NCBI RefSeq assembly: GCF_014852005.1
Contig: NZ_JACVAU010000001.1
Coordinates: forward strand, 1,758,001-1,822,000
From: Pseudoxanthomonas sp. PXM03
GTDB lineage: Bacteria > Pseudomonadota > Gammaproteobacteria > Xanthomonadales > Xanthomonadaceae
Reading direction: 5' to 3'
Length of the DNA: 64,000 bases
Part shown: one piece after another, positions 9,551-19,740 of the stretch
Layout: every line of letters starts with the position of its first letter
Position numbering within the stretch: the first letter of the stretch is position 1
Notes under the pieces: generated by a model
The model's database searches: none
What the model was told of the DNA's origin: nothing
What the model saw: the letters and a program-made list of their open reading frames with translations, nothing else
Program-made: the position numbers and the translations under genes

Positions 9551-10969
9551 ATGCCCAACGCTCTCGTCTGGTTCCGTCACGACCTGCGCCTGGACGACAA
9601 TCCGGCGCTGCAGGCCGCGCTGGATGAGGGCTTCACGCCACTGCCGGTGTACGTGCACGCGCCGGCAGAGGAAGGCGAATGGGTGCCGGGCGCCGCATCG
9701 CAGGCCTGGCTGGGCAGATCGCTGGAATCACTCGATGCCTCCCTGCGGCAACGCGGTTCGCGCCTGCTGATCCGGCATGGAGCCAGCCGACGCACGTTGC
9801 AGGATCTGATCGATGCATCCGGTGCCACCGCGGTTTTCTGGAACCGCAAGTACGAACCCGCCACGCAGCCACGCGATGCCGCGATCAAGCAGGCATTGCG
9901 TGACAACGGGCTGCGCGCGGAGAGCTTCAACGGCAGCCTGCTGATCGAGCCGTGGGACATCGCCACCCAGCAAGGCCAGCCCTACAAGGTATTCACGCCG
10001 TTCTGGCGCGCCGCGCAGACCCGGTTGCGCCTGCCTGCGCCGTGGACGGCGCCACCGCGGTTGCCGGCGGTGGACGACGCCATCACCGGCGTGCCGCTGG
10101 AGGCATTGGAACTCCGTCCACGCCCTTCGTGGGATATCGGCTTCTGGGAAGCATGGATCCCGGGCGAAGCGGGGGCTCGCGAAGCACTTGAGATCTTCAT
10201 CGAGGGGGCACTCAACGGCTACCGCACCGATCGCGATCGCCCCGACCGAACCGGCACATCGCGACTGTCGCCGCACCTGCACTTCGGCGAGATCGCGCCG
10301 TGGCGGATCATGGCGGAGCTGGAGCGCGTTCGTTCGGCGGCCAACGGCGCCGACATGGAGGGCTATATCCGTGAGCTCGGCTGGCGTGAGTTCGCGTACC
10401 ACCTCCTGCATCACTTCCCGCATACGACCACGCAGGACCTCAACCCGCGTTTCGCGCATTTCGACTGGGCGAAGGTGGACCCCGCCGCGCTCGAGGCCTG
10501 GCAGCGTGGCCGGACCGGCGTCCCGATCATCGATGCGGGCCTGCGCGAACTGTGGACGACCGGTTACATGCACAACCGCGTGCGCATGATCGTGGCCAGT
10601 TACCTGACCAAGCACCTGCGCTACCACTGGCTGCACGGCGCGCACTGGTTCTGGGACACACTGGTCGATGCGGACCTGGCCAACAACACGCTGGGCTGGC
10701 AATGGACCGCCGGCACGGGGGCCGACGCCGCGCCGTACTTCCGCGTCTTCAATCCCGTCACCCAGGCGGAGAAGTTCGATCCCAGGGGCGAGTACATCGC
10801 GCGCTGGGTGCCGGAACTGGCGGCGCTGCCGGTGCCGCTGCGCTTCGCGCCCTGGCAGAAACCGGACCTGCTGGCGCACGTGGCGCCGGACTATCCACGC
10901 GGACCCATCATGGACCTCGCCGAGGGCCGCGACGGTGCGCTGGCGGCGTACCGCGACAGTGGTGGCTGA
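9551..10969 (+). CDS. phrB: Deoxyribodipyrimidine photo-lyase (CPD class I)
   Basis: Light-dependent repair of cyclobutane pyrimidine dimers. The start at ATG 9551 (MPNALVWFRHDLRLDDNPAL) gives 472 residues, the same as E. coli PhrB; upstream in-frame codons do not belong to the family. The N-terminal Rossmann antenna domain (about 1-130) binds a folate or deazaflavin chromophore. The C-terminal FAD domain holds the signature TGVPIIDAGLREL...MHNRVRMIVAS and the tryptophan-rich stretch HWFWDTLVDADLANNTLGWQ. It begins 31 bases after alr. Confidence 0.95.
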   Translation: MPNALVWFRHDLRLDDNPALQAALDEGFTPLPVYVHAPAEEGEWVPGAASQAWLGRSLESLDASLRQRGSRLLIRHGASRRTLQDLIDASGATAVFWNRKYEPATQPRDAAIKQALRDNGLRAESFNGSLLIEPWDIATQQGQPYKVFTPFWRAAQTRLRLPAPWTAPPRLPAVDDAITGVPLEALELRPRPSWDIGFWEAWIPGEAGAREALEIFIEGALNGYRTDRDRPDRTGTSRLSPHLHFGEIAPWRIMAELERVRSAANGADMEGYIRELGWREFAYHLLHHFPHTTTQDLNPRFAHFDWAKVDPAALEAWQRGRTGVPIIDAGLRELWTTGYMHNRVRMIVASYLTKHLRYHWLHGAHWFWDTLVDADLANNTLGWQWTAGTGADAAPYFRVFNPVTQAEKFDPRGEYIARWVPELAALPVPLRFAPWQKPDLLAHVAPDYPRGPIMDLAEGRDGALAAYRDSGG

Positions 10970-11028
10970 GATGCGTTGACGCCTTTCGGCGCCGCGTGCT
11001 TCACTCGGCGCGGGAGAGGAGGGCAAGC

Positions 11029-12489
11029 ATGGCCACGAAGAAGGCGCCGGCAAAGCCGCGTCGCGAGCCGATGTCGCGGGTGGATACCGCCTGGTTGCGG
11101 ATGTGTCGTCCGACCAATCCGATGATGATCACCGGCGTGCTGATGTTCGACGAGCCGATGTCGCTCGACCGGCTCAAGCAGGTGGTGAAGAAGCGCTTCC
11201 TCGCTTATCCGCGCTTCCTGCAGAAGGCCGTGGACACGCCGGCCGGTGCCTCGTGGGTGACCGATCCCGACTTCGACCTCGACTGGCATGTGCGCCTGTC
11301 CGCACTGCCGGGACGGCGCGATCCGGCGTCCGAGAAGAAGGCGCTGGAGCGCTTCACCAGCCAGATGGCCTCCACCCCGCTGGACAAGACCAAGCCGCTC
11401 TGGCAGTTCCACCTGATCGAGCGTTATGGCACGGGTTCGGCGCTGGTCGCACGCATCCACCACAGCTATGCCGACGGAATCGCGCTGGTGCAGGTGCTGC
11501 TGTCGCTGACCGATACCAGCCGCAAGCCGGACGCCGGCAAGGACCTGCGCTCGGCATGGCTGAAGAAGGACGGCGTGGAGGTCGTGCGCCGGGTCGGCGC
11601 GATCGACCGCTACATGCAGTTGGGCGGCAAGGTGCTGGGCAAGGGCATGGAGATGTACCGCGATCCCTCGCTGGCCACGGTGCTGGCGAAGGAGGGTGGC
11701 GAGATCGGGCGCGAACTGCTGCATGCGCTGTCGCTGTCGGACGACCCGCCCACGCTGCTGCGCGGCAAGCTGGGCGTCAGCAAGCGGGTGGCCTGGGCCG
11801 AGCCGCTGGACCTGGAGGAAGTGAAAGCCGTCGGGCGCGCCTGTGACTGCACCGTCAACGATGTACTGATGGCGGCCGCAGCTGGCGCGCTGCGCAGCTA
11901 CATGCTGGAGCGGGGCGAGCAGGTCGATGGCATCACCCTGCGCGCGACCGTGCCCGTGAACCTGCGACCGCTGGAGCACGCGCGCAAGCTGGGCAACCAT
12001 TTCGGCCTGGTGTTCCTCGACCTGCCGGTCGGCGAAGACAACCCGGTCCGCCGGCTGGAGCGCGTGGCGGCATGCATGCGCGATCTCAAGAACTCACGCC
12101 AGGCCATCGTCGCGTTCGGGCTCCTGGCGGCGCTTGGCATGGCACCCTCGGCGGTCCAGGGCGTTGCGCTGGAGCTGTTCTCGCGCAAGGCCACGGCCGT
12201 GGCCACCAACGTACCCGGTCCGCAGCAGCCGCTGTACATGGGCGGATCGCGACTGCGCGAGATGATGTTCTGGGTGCCGCAGACAGGTTCCATCGGCATC
12301 GGTGTCTCCATCCTCAGCTACAACGGCCGCGTGCACTTCGGATTGATCGCCGACGCCAAGCTGATCCCGGACCCGGACGCGGTGATCCGGCGTTTCGGAC
12401 CGGAGTTCGACAAGCTGCTGTACCTGTCGCTGATGGGCGACTGGGAACGGACGCTGGACGCGCCGGCGGCGAGCGCATTGCTGTCCTGA
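11029..12489 (+). CDS. Wax ester synthase / diacylglycerol O-acyltransferase (WS/DGAT)
   Basis: Predicted to join fatty acyl-CoA to a fatty alcohol or diacylglycerol, making wax esters or triacylglycerol as storage lipid. 486 residues from ATG 11029, preceded by a strong GAGAGGAGGG. The catalytic HHxxxDG is H144-H145-S-Y-A-D149-G150. The PLWQFHLIE and NVPGPQQPLYMGG segments are typical of WS/DGAT proteins, and the C-terminal half matches the WS/DGAT C-domain. Substrate preference cannot be read from the sequence. It stands alone between phrB and a lipoprotein gene. Confidence 0.88.
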   Translation: MATKKAPAKPRREPMSRVDTAWLRMCRPTNPMMITGVLMFDEPMSLDRLKQVVKKRFLAYPRFLQKAVDTPAGASWVTDPDFDLDWHVRLSALPGRRDPASEKKALERFTSQMASTPLDKTKPLWQFHLIERYGTGSALVARIHHSYADGIALVQVLLSLTDTSRKPDAGKDLRSAWLKKDGVEVVRRVGAIDRYMQLGGKVLGKGMEMYRDPSLATVLAKEGGEIGRELLHALSLSDDPPTLLRGKLGVSKRVAWAEPLDLEEVKAVGRACDCTVNDVLMAAAAGALRSYMLERGEQVDGITLRATVPVNLRPLEHARKLGNHFGLVFLDLPVGEDNPVRRLERVAACMRDLKNSRQAIVAFGLLAALGMAPSAVQGVALELFSRKATAVATNVPGPQQPLYMGGSRLREMMFWVPQTGSIGIGVSILSYNGRVHFGLIADAKLIPDPDAVIRRFGPEFDKLLYLSLMGDWERTLDAPAASALLS

Positions 12490-12597
12490 TCCCCGCCGCC
12501 ACCTGAATGAACAGGGGAGAAATCGCGCGTTCTACACAGCGCGATGGTTAGGCTTGCGACCGTTCCGGGTATTCACCCGACGCCACAAGGAGGATCC

Positions 12598-13272
12598 ATG
12601 AATACGATGCTGAAGACCGGCGCCCTGGCAGCGCTCACCGTCACCCTGCTGGGCGGTTGCGCCAGCTACACCGGCCAGACCAACGATCCCAACGACCCCA
12701 ACCGCACCCGCACGGGTGCCCTGATCGGCGCCGGTATCGGTGCCGTGGCCGGCCTGCTGAGCGGCAGCGATGCCACCGAACGCCGCCAGCGCGCGCTGGT
12801 GGGTGCCGGTGTCGGCGGTTTGGCAGGTGGCTCCATCGGCGCCTACCAGGATCGCCAGGAAGCCGAACTTCGCCGACAGACGGCGGGTACGGGCATCGAC
12901 GTCAGCCGTGACGGCGACGTCATCAAGCTCAACCTGCCCGATGGCGTGACCTTCGACTTCGGCAAGGCCGACCTGAAGTCGCAGTTCTATCCCGCGCTCA
13001 ACAACGTCGCGTCCACGCTGCGCGAGTACAACCAGACCATCGTGGAAGTCAGCGGCCACACCGACAGCATCGGTTCCGACGCGGTCAACCAGCGCCTGTC
13101 CGAGCAGCGTGCGGCCGCGGTCGGCAACTACCTGATCGGCCAGGGCCTGCAGCGCGAGCGCTTCGAGATCGTCGGCATGGGCAAACGGTATCCGGTCGCC
13201 AGCAACGATACCGACGCGGGTCGTGCGATGAATCGCCGCGTCGAAGTCCGCGTGCTGCCCGTGCGCTCGTAA
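12598..13272 (+). CDS. OmpA-family outer-membrane lipoprotein with glycine zipper (YiaD-like)
   Basis: 224 residues from ATG 12598 (AAGGAGG upstream). A lipoprotein signal peptide ends at lipobox LLGGC (Cys about residue 19). A Gly/Ala-rich glycine-zipper segment follows ([17 protein letters not shown]), then a C-terminal OmpA peptidoglycan-binding domain (about 100-220) with [17 protein letters not shown] and NRRVEVRV. It likely tethers the outer membrane to the cell wall. Single gene ending in a strong terminator. Confidence 0.9.
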   Translation: MNTMLKTGALAALTVTLLGGCASYTGQTNDPNDPNRTRTGALIGAGIGAVAGLLSGSDATERRQRALVGAGVGGLAGGSIGAYQDRQEAELRRQTAGTGIDVSRDGDVIKLNLPDGVTFDFGKADLKSQFYPALNNVASTLREYNQTIVEVSGHTDSIGSDAVNQRLSEQRAAAVGNYLIGQGLQRERFEIVGMGKRYPVASNDTDAGRAMNRRVEVRVLPVRS

Positions 13273-13293
13273 GCCATCGTCGCAGCGTGTGGG

Positions 13294-13328
13294 AAACGGG
13301 CCGCGCAAGCGGCCCGTTTTGTTTGTCT
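13294..13328 (+). terminator. Rho-independent terminator after the OmpA lipoprotein gene
   Basis: AAACGGGCCGC (13294-13304), loop GCAA, GCGGCCCGTTT (13309-13319): a perfect 11-bp stem followed by TGTTTGTCTG. Confidence 0.85.
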
Positions 13329-13423
13329 GTTCCACCGGGTGCTGTCAACCCGTTTCCAGCGCCGCCATCCGTTGCCACAATCGGCATCCCACCCGGTCCA
13401 TCGGGTTTTCCAGTACGGACGCA

Positions 13424-15787
13424 ATGCAAGACCGCAATCTCCACATCGCCCAGCACATCGCCGCCACCATTGCCGCCGAGATCGGCGCACAGACCGCGCA
13501 GGCCAAGGCCGCCATCGCGCTGCTGGACGAAGGCGCCACGGTTCCCTTCATCGCCCGCTACCGCAAGGAAGTCACCGGCGGGCTGGACGACATCCAGTTA
13601 CGCAACCTCGAAGTGCGCCTGACCTACCTGCGCGAACTCGAAGACCGCCGCGCCGCCGTGCTGGCCAGCATCGACGAGCAGGGCAAGCTGACCGACGCGC
13701 TGCGCGCCGACATCGAAGCCGCCGACAGCAAGGCGCGCCTGGAAGACCTGTACCTGCCGTACAAGTCCAAGCGCCGTACGCGCGCGCAGATCGCCCGCGA
13801 GGCCGGACTCGAACCGCTGGCCGACGGCCTGCTCGCCGATCCGACCCAAGTGCCCGAGACCGCCGCCGCGGCGTACGTCGATGCAGACAAAGGCGTCGCC
13901 GACGCCAAGGCCGCACTCGACGGCGCGCGCGCGATCCTGATGGAGCGCTGGGGCGAGAACGCTGCGCTGGTCGGCGAACTGCGCGCATGGATGACCGACG
14001 TCGGCGTGATCCGCGCGAAGGTGGCACAGGGCAAGGAGAACGAAGGCGCCAAATACCGCGATTACTTCGACCACGCCGAATCGTTGGCGAAGATTCCCTC
14101 GCACCGCCTGCTGGCGCTGTTCCGCGCGCGCCGCGAAGAGATCCTGCTGCTCGACCTCGACCCGGGCATGGAGGCCGAGGCCGGCCACCTGCAGGCCGAG
14201 GGCCGCGTGGCGGTGCATGCGGGTGTGTCCTCGCAGGGACGCGCGGCCGACAAATGGCTGCTGGATGCCTGCCGCCTGACCTGGCGCGCCAAGCTGCACA
14301 TGCACCTGCTGCTGGACCTGTTCAACCAGGCGCGCGAGAAGGCCGAGGCCGAGGCCATCGCCGTGTTCGGCGACAACCTGAAGGATCTGCTGCTGGCAGC
14401 GCCGGCGGGGCCGAAGGCCGTGCTTGGCCTGGACCCGGGCCTGCGTACCGGGGTGAAGGTCGCGGTGGTGGATCGCACCGGCAAGCTGGTCGACCACGCC
14501 ACCATCTACCCGCACGAACCCAAGCGCCAATGGGACCCGTCGCTGCACGTGCTGCGTGCGCTGTGCGCGAAGCACCAGGTGGAACTGATCGCCATCGGCA
14601 ATGGCACCGCCAGTCGCGAAACCGACAAGCTGGCCGGTGACCTGATCAAACAGGCGGCGGACCTGAAGCTGGAGAAGATCGTCGTCAGCGAAGCCGGCGC
14701 GTCGGTCTACTCCGCCTCGGAATTCGCATCGAAGGAATTCCCTGACCTGGATGTCAGCATCCGTGGCGCGGTCTCCATCGCACGCCGACTGCAGGACCCG
14801 CTGGCCGAACTGGTGAAGATCGAACCGAAGGCGATCGGCGTGGGCCAGTACCAGCACGACGTGGACCAGTTCCGCCTGGCGCGGGCGCTGGATGCGCGCG
14901 TGGAGGATTGCGTCAACGCCGTCGGCGTCGACGTCAACACCGCCTCGGCCGCGCTGCTGACGCGCGTGTCCGGTCTGTCGTCGACGGTGGCCGAGAACAT
15001 CGTGCGCTTCCGCGACGAACACGGCGCCTTCCGCACGCGCAAGGCGCTGCTGGGCGTTCCGCGCCTCGGTGAGAAAACGTTCGAGCAGTGCGCCGGCTTC
15101 CTGCGCATCGCCGACGGCGACGAGCCGCTGGATGCCTCGTCCGTGCATCCGGAAGCCTATCCGGTGGTGGAGCGCATCCTGTCCGGCAGCGGCAGGCAGG
15201 TGAAGCAGATCGTCGGCGACATCGTGTTCCTGCGTGCGGTGAAGCCCGAGCAGTACACCGACGGGAAGTTCGGCGTGCCGACCATCCGCGACATCCTGAA
15301 AGAGCTTGAGAAGCCCGGCCGCGACCCGCGCCCCGAGTTCAAGGCCGCGCGCTTCGCCGACGGCGTCGAAGACATCAAGGACCTGCGCGAGGGCATGATC
15401 CTGGAAGGTGTGGTCAGCAACGTCGCCGCCTTCGGCGCATTCGTCGATATCGGCGTGCACCAGGACGGCCTGATCCACATCTCCGCGCTGGCCGACCGCT
15501 ACGTGAAAGACCCGCGCGAAGTGGTGAAGGCCGGCGACATCGTCAAGGTGAAGGTGCTGGAGGTCGATGTGGCCCGCAAGCGCATCGCGCTGACGCGCCG
15601 CCTCGACGATGCACCTGCGCCGCAGGCACCGCGCGAGACGCGGGCGAACGATCCGCGTCCGTCGCGCGGACAGGAGCGCGGTCCTTCCCGCGACAACCGG
15701 CGTGGCCCGGCCCCGGCCAAGCCCGGCGCAGCGCCAGCCGACAATGCGCTGGCGGCGGCCTTCGCCCGCGCGAAGGGGCAGGGCTGA
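13424..15787 (+). CDS. tex: Tex family transcriptional accessory / RNA-binding protein
   Basis: 787 residues from ATG 13424 ([20 protein letters not shown]), the usual Tex length. Domain order: N-terminal helical region with [13 protein letters not shown], YqgF-like RNase-H fold ([19 protein letters not shown], about 325-450), tandem helix-hairpin-helix (about 500-560), and a C-terminal S1 domain ([20 protein letters not shown]). A basic, proline-rich tail of about 60 residues follows. Tex-type proteins bind RNA and act in transcription and stress tolerance; the exact role here is not shown. Convergent with the SIS-domain gene. Confidence 0.94.
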   Translation: MQDRNLHIAQHIAATIAAEIGAQTAQAKAAIALLDEGATVPFIARYRKEVTGGLDDIQLRNLEVRLTYLRELEDRRAAVLASIDEQGKLTDALRADIEAADSKARLEDLYLPYKSKRRTRAQIAREAGLEPLADGLLADPTQVPETAAAAYVDADKGVADAKAALDGARAILMERWGENAALVGELRAWMTDVGVIRAKVAQGKENEGAKYRDYFDHAESLAKIPSHRLLALFRARREEILLLDLDPGMEAEAGHLQAEGRVAVHAGVSSQGRAADKWLLDACRLTWRAKLHMHLLLDLFNQAREKAEAEAIAVFGDNLKDLLLAAPAGPKAVLGLDPGLRTGVKVAVVDRTGKLVDHATIYPHEPKRQWDPSLHVLRALCAKHQVELIAIGNGTASRETDKLAGDLIKQAADLKLEKIVVSEAGASVYSASEFASKEFPDLDVSIRGAVSIARRLQDPLAELVKIEPKAIGVGQYQHDVDQFRLARALDARVEDCVNAVGVDVNTASAALLTRVSGLSSTVAENIVRFRDEHGAFRTRKALLGVPRLGEKTFEQCAGFLRIADGDEPLDASSVHPEAYPVVERILSGSGRQVKQIVGDIVFLRAVKPEQYTDGKFGVPTIRDILKELEKPGRDPRPEFKAARFADGVEDIKDLREGMILEGVVSNVAAFGAFVDIGVHQDGLIHISALADRYVKDPREVVKAGDIVKVKVLEVDVARKRIALTRRLDDAPAPQAPRETRANDPRPSRGQERGPSRDNRRGPAPAKPGAAPADNALAAAFARAKGQG

Positions 15788-15824
15788 TCGGAGTCAGCCC
15801 TCGTTCCCACCAGGGCATGCGTGA

Positions 15825-17912
15825 TCAGCGGTCGCGCATCGTCGTCGCGTAGGGCGCCAGGTAGCGGCTCAGTCCACCGGCTCGCAACCGCGTGGCCGCT
15901 GCGTTCCAGTCGACCGGCGCGCTGGCCTTCAGCGCATCCAGCACCGCCACCACCGATAGCTCGACTTCCGGCAACCCGCTCGCACCCGGTGCGTTGCGGC
16001 GCTGTTCGATCGCCTCGAACAGCACCGCATTGGCTTCGGCATAGGCCAGCGGCGCGGTGCGACCGTGCGCATCGCGCCACGCGGGCGTCTCCAGCACCGC
16101 ATTGACGTGCGACAGGATCAGCCAGGTCGCGCGGCCGATCAGTTTCAGGTTGCCGGGCTGCACGCTGGTCATGGTATTGCCGACCACGCGGCCACGCTTG
16201 GCCATGACGCCGGTGGAATGGGCATTGAGCAGCATCTTCAGCGCGATGGTCTGGTCCAGCTCGAACGCATCGCGCTGCGGCACCGTCACCGCGATCACAG
16301 GCACGGGACGGGGCAGGGCGGCGGCATCGCGCACGACCTCGGAGGCCAGCGGACGTGCGGAGACCGACACCAGCACCAGGTCTGCGCCTGCTGAAGCGAA
16401 CGCCTGCAGCCACTGCCGGTTCGCCTCGTCATGCGCTTCATCGCCGAGCAGGATCAGCGCGCCGGAATCGCCCGCCTGCGGTCCGCTGCGGCGCATGTTG
16501 GCATCAGAGTACGACAGGTCGTACAGCGCCTGCTGTTCGTCGCCCGCGTTGGCCAGCCCGCGCAGCGCGGATTCGCGCAGGTACGGGTCCTGGATGCCGG
16601 TTTCGAACGGTGGCAGGTACAGCGCCTTGTCCAGGCCATGGAAGGGGCGGTGCAGCAGTGCCTGCCAGGCCTGTTGTGCATTGCCTGCGGGTGTCCATAC
16701 CTGGATCCACGAACGCCGTTCCGGTGCGTCCACGGGGTCCAGCGGGCCGAGCCGGAAGGTCGGTGCGCGCTCGGTGACATCCACGAACACCGGCATCAAC
16801 GCGCGCGTGGCCAGATAGGTGGCGCGATGTCCGGCGGCGTAACCGGCGGCTTCGCGATCGGTCCACGCCGCGAGTTTCGGCGCGGCCGCCGCAACAGTCT
16901 GCTGTATGCCGGCGAAGCCGCGCAGGCGATCGGCAATACCCGACTCGCCGAAGCCCAGCGAGGCCAGTTCTTCCGCCGTCAGCACCTCGCTCAACAGCGT
17001 GCGCGTCGCATCCTCCAGCACCACGCCCAGCACGTACAGGCTGGTGGTGGTGGCCTGCATGCGGGTGGAGCCGGTGATGGCCTGCGGCCCGGTGGGCAGC
17101 GCGATCTTGGTGATCCGCGGATCGTCCAGCACGCGACGGCTGCGCTCGAACGGACGCAGCACGTCGTCGGGATTGTTGTAGACGAACCACGTACGCCGCG
17201 CGTCCACGCCGGCCTGGTCGGCGGCCGTCAGTGCGGTGCCGATCACGGCCGAGGTTTCGCCGCCTTCGGTGACAGCGAAGACCAGGTCATCGCGCTGGAT
17301 GCCGTTGTCCTGCAACTGCAGGCGGCCGATCTCGGGGATGTCCTCGAAGCCTTCCAGCGAGGCGATCAGTGCACGGTCGCCACCGGTGATCTCGCCACGT
17401 ACGCGCTCACCCAGGCCGGGAAAGCGCGCCTCGATCTTGGCCATTGCCGGCGATGCCGCGGCACGCTGCCAGAACGGGCGCCACAATCCGCTTTCGATCG
17501 TTTCAGCCAGGCGTCCGGTCGAGCCGGTGCCATAGAAGTACAGGCGATGCCCGTCGCGCAGCGCGCGGGTGATGTCGTGCGAGGCCGCTTCAAGCGCTGC
17601 CCGCCGTGCCGGATCGTCGGCCACGCCCTGCAGGGCCTTCGCGATGTCCTCGTCCACCGCCAGCAGCGCCGCCAGTCCGTCGGTGGTGTCGGCCGCGATG
17701 CGCGTGCTCAGGTCGAAGCTGCGCGGGTGGCGCTGTTCGGTCAGCAGGCTGTGCAACTGGAACTGCTGCTTGTGCGCCACGAAGTCCTGCGACTGCGCCG
17801 AGGGCGTCACGCCCAGGCGGGACGGCGCAGGTTGCGCAGTGGCGGGGGCCAGGACACCGGCCATGGCAAGGAAGGACATGCTTCGCATGATGCATTTCGC
17901 CGTACGGGACAT
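15825..17912 (-). CDS. MurQ/GCKR-like double SIS-domain protein with apparent signal peptide
   Basis: 695 residues from ATG 17912, with GAGGGA six bases upstream. Residues 55-300 match N-acetylmuramic acid 6-phosphate etherase: LLTEQRHPRSFDL, sugar-phosphate loop YGTGSTGRLAE (about 127-137), AliaSLEGFED, and GPQAITGSTRMQ. A second SIS domain (about 400-600) ends in a MurQ-like helix (LNAHSTGVMAKRGRVVGNT). This two-SIS layout is that of eukaryotic GCKR and its bacterial relatives. Unexpectedly, residues 1-26 look like a Sec signal (MSFLAMAGVLAPATA/QPAP), although MurQ substrates are cytoplasmic. It is divergent from namZ, so a role in muramic-acid use is inferred. Confidence 0.75.
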   Translation of the reverse strand: MSRTAKCIMRSMSFLAMAGVLAPATAQPAPSRLGVTPSAQSQDFVAHKQQFQLHSLLTEQRHPRSFDLSTRIAADTTDGLAALLAVDEDIAKALQGVADDPARRAALEAASHDITRALRDGHRLYFYGTGSTGRLAETIESGLWRPFWQRAAASPAMAKIEARFPGLGERVRGEITGGDRALIASLEGFEDIPEIGRLQLQDNGIQRDDLVFAVTEGGETSAVIGTALTAADQAGVDARRTWFVYNNPDDVLRPFERSRRVLDDPRITKIALPTGPQAITGSTRMQATTTSLYVLGVVLEDATRTLLSEVLTAEELASLGFGESGIADRLRGFAGIQQTVAAAAPKLAAWTDREAAGYAAGHRATYLATRALMPVFVDVTERAPTFRLGPLDPVDAPERRSWIQVWTPAGNAQQAWQALLHRPFHGLDKALYLPPFETGIQDPYLRESALRGLANAGDEQQALYDLSYSDANMRRSGPQAGDSGALILLGDEAHDEANRQWLQAFASAGADLVLVSVSARPLASEVVRDAAALPRPVPVIAVTVPQRDAFELDQTIALKMLLNAHSTGVMAKRGRVVGNTMTSVQPGNLKLIGRATWLILSHVNAVLETPAWRDAHGRTAPLAYAEANAVLFEAIEQRRNAPGASGLPEVELSVVAVLDALKASAPVDWNAAATRLRAGGLSRYLAPYATTMRDR

Positions 17913-18026
17913 CGGATCCCTCATCAGACAACGGAAGACGGTGTCGAGACCGGCGATGTTCCCCTTGCGCGGCGCCCGACGCGGGCTGCTATCGTCATGA
18001 CAACGATAGCAAACGAGAGCGACACT

Positions 18027-19337
18027 ATGCCCCGGAACTCGCGACCGATGCATGCCGCGCCGCGCCACCCGCGCCGGCGCATCGCGATGCTGGCGCTCGG
18101 CGTGGTGTTGGCCTGCGGCGCGCGCGGGGCATCCGCCGCGACATCGCCGCCGGCTCCTGCAGCCTGCGATTGCGCCACCACGGCACCGCTGCTGGGCATC
18201 GATGTCCTGCTCACCTCGCGCCTGGACCTGCTGCGCGGCAAGCGCGTGGGTCTGGTGACGAATGCCACCGGCATGGACCATGCGTTGCGCAGCAGTGTGG
18301 ACCGTTTCGCCGCACGCACCGACTTCACGCTCGTGGCGCTGTTCGGGCCGGAGCATGGCGTGCGGGGCGACGTGCAGGCCGGCGACAAGGTCGCCTCATC
18401 GCGCGATGCCGCGACCGGGTTGCCGGTGTACAGCCTGTATGGCGAGCACCGCGAACCGACGCCGGAGATGCTGGTCGGCGTCGACGTGCTGGTGTTCGAC
18501 ATCCAGGATGCGGGCACGCGGTTCTACACGTATCCGTACACGCTGGCGGGCGTAATGCGCGCGGCGAAGCGCGCCGGCATTCCGGTGATCGTGGCGGACC
18601 GGCCCGATCCGCTCGGTGGGGTGCGGGTTGAGGGCCCGGTGCTGGATCCGGCGCTGGCGTCGTTCGTCGGCATGTTCCCCATGCCGATCCGCCATGGCAT
18701 GACCATCGGCGAGCTGGCGACGCTGTTCAATACCGCGTTCGGCATCGGTGCCGAACTGCATGTGGTCGCGATGCAAGGCTGGCAGCGTGGCGATGAACCG
18801 CTGCGCGGTGCGTTGCCGTGGGTACCTCCGTCGCCCAACATGCCCACGCCGGACACCGCGCTGGTGTATCCGGGCATGGGGCTGCTGGAAGGCACCAACG
18901 TGTCCGAGGGGCGCGGCACGACGCGGCCATTCGAAACCCTGGGCGCACCCTGGGTGGATGCGCGCGCACTGGCCGAGCGGCTCAACGCACTCGGATTGCC
19001 CGGCGTGCGCTTCCGTCCCGCCTGGTTCACGCCCACGTTCTCCAAGCATGCCGGCCAGGCCTGCGGCGGCGTGCAACTGCACGTGACCGACCGCGCGGCG
19101 TTCCTTCCCGTGCGTACCGGCATCGCGGTCCTGAAGGCCCTGCACGACCAGCACCCGAAGGACTTCGCTTTCCTGCCCGGCCAGCCGCCGTTCTTCGACC
19201 GGCTGGCCGGCGTGGGCGACCTGCGCGCGGCCATCGAACGCGGCGACACGCTCGATGTCATCGAAGCGCGCTGGCAGCCGGGGCTGGCGGCGTTTGAGGC
19301 GCTGCGCCGGCAGCATCTGCTGTATCCGATGCCCTGA
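18027..19337 (+). CDS. namZ: NamZ-type exo-beta-N-acetylmuramidase (DUF1343), exported
   Basis: 436 residues. A basic N-terminus and hydrophobic stretch (RRIAMLALGVVLACG...ASA/ATS) give an export signal; VLAC might also serve as a lipobox. The mature part is DUF1343: LLRGKRVGLVTNATG, FGPEHGVRG, DIQDAGTRFYTYPYTL, DRPDPLGG, and LVYPGMGLLEGTNVSEGRGT. In Bacillus subtilis this family (YbbC/NamZ) removes non-reducing-end MurNAc from peptidoglycan fragments. Start ATG 18027 or ATG 18048. Divergent from the MurQ-like gene (115 bp between starts), which fits a cell-wall sugar recovery locus. Confidence 0.85.
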   Translation: MPRNSRPMHAAPRHPRRRIAMLALGVVLACGARGASAATSPPAPAACDCATTAPLLGIDVLLTSRLDLLRGKRVGLVTNATGMDHALRSSVDRFAARTDFTLVALFGPEHGVRGDVQAGDKVASSRDAATGLPVYSLYGEHREPTPEMLVGVDVLVFDIQDAGTRFYTYPYTLAGVMRAAKRAGIPVIVADRPDPLGGVRVEGPVLDPALASFVGMFPMPIRHGMTIGELATLFNTAFGIGAELHVVAMQGWQRGDEPLRGALPWVPPSPNMPTPDTALVYPGMGLLEGTNVSEGRGTTRPFETLGAPWVDARALAERLNALGLPGVRFRPAWFTPTFSKHAGQACGGVQLHVTDRAAFLPVRTGIAVLKALHDQHPKDFAFLPGQPPFFDRLAGVGDLRAAIERGDTLDVIEARWQPGLAAFEALRRQHLLYPMP

Positions 19338-19371
19338 GCGCGCGGCCGTTTCACCGTGAGCCCCCGCGACG

Positions 19372-19740
19372 GAGCTCGGAGCGTGAGCGATGGGGCTCCG
19401 GGGCCCCAACGTTCGAGCGCCGAGGGCGATCTGTCTCACATTGAGAGCCAGCGATGGGATTCGGAACGCCGTCGATGACACTCGGAATGCGATGAAGATG
19501 GCACTGCGATCGCGATCCGCGAAGCTCCGAGCCTTGCGGATGGGGCTCGGAAGGCGATCTGTCTCGCATGGAAAGCCATCGATGGCTTTCTGAGATCGAT
19601 GGGATGGCATTCCGAAAGCGATCCTCGGAGCTCCCCGCCTTGCGGAGGAGGCCCGAAGCCCGATCTTTCTCACATCCAGCCCGAACGATCGCGCTCGCAA
19701 TGGCATCCTTCTCACATTGAGAGCCACCAAAAGGGCTCGG
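19372..19740. repeat. Degenerate noncoding repeat tract (three to four units)
   Basis: The 537-bp gap between namZ and the DUF2894 gene contains no convincing gene. It holds imperfect tandem units whose cores read GGCGATCTGTCTCACATTGA (19425), GGCGATCTGTCTCGCATGGA (19553), CGATCTTTCTCACATCCAG (19661) and CATCCTTCTCACATTGAGAG (19704), each ahead of AGCC. The first three cores are preceded by GAGCTCSGAG-type and GGGGCTCSG-type segments. Spacing is uneven (about 128, 106 and 43 bp), unlike CRISPR. Confidence 0.7.

Noticed and set aside
18396-19730. Long minus-strand frame across namZ and the repeat tract
   Set aside because: It follows namZ antisense and then low-complexity repeats; no start signal or domain.
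19372-19740. CRISPR array
   Set aside because: Repeats are degenerate, unevenly spaced, and their intervals also resemble one another; there are no cas genes.
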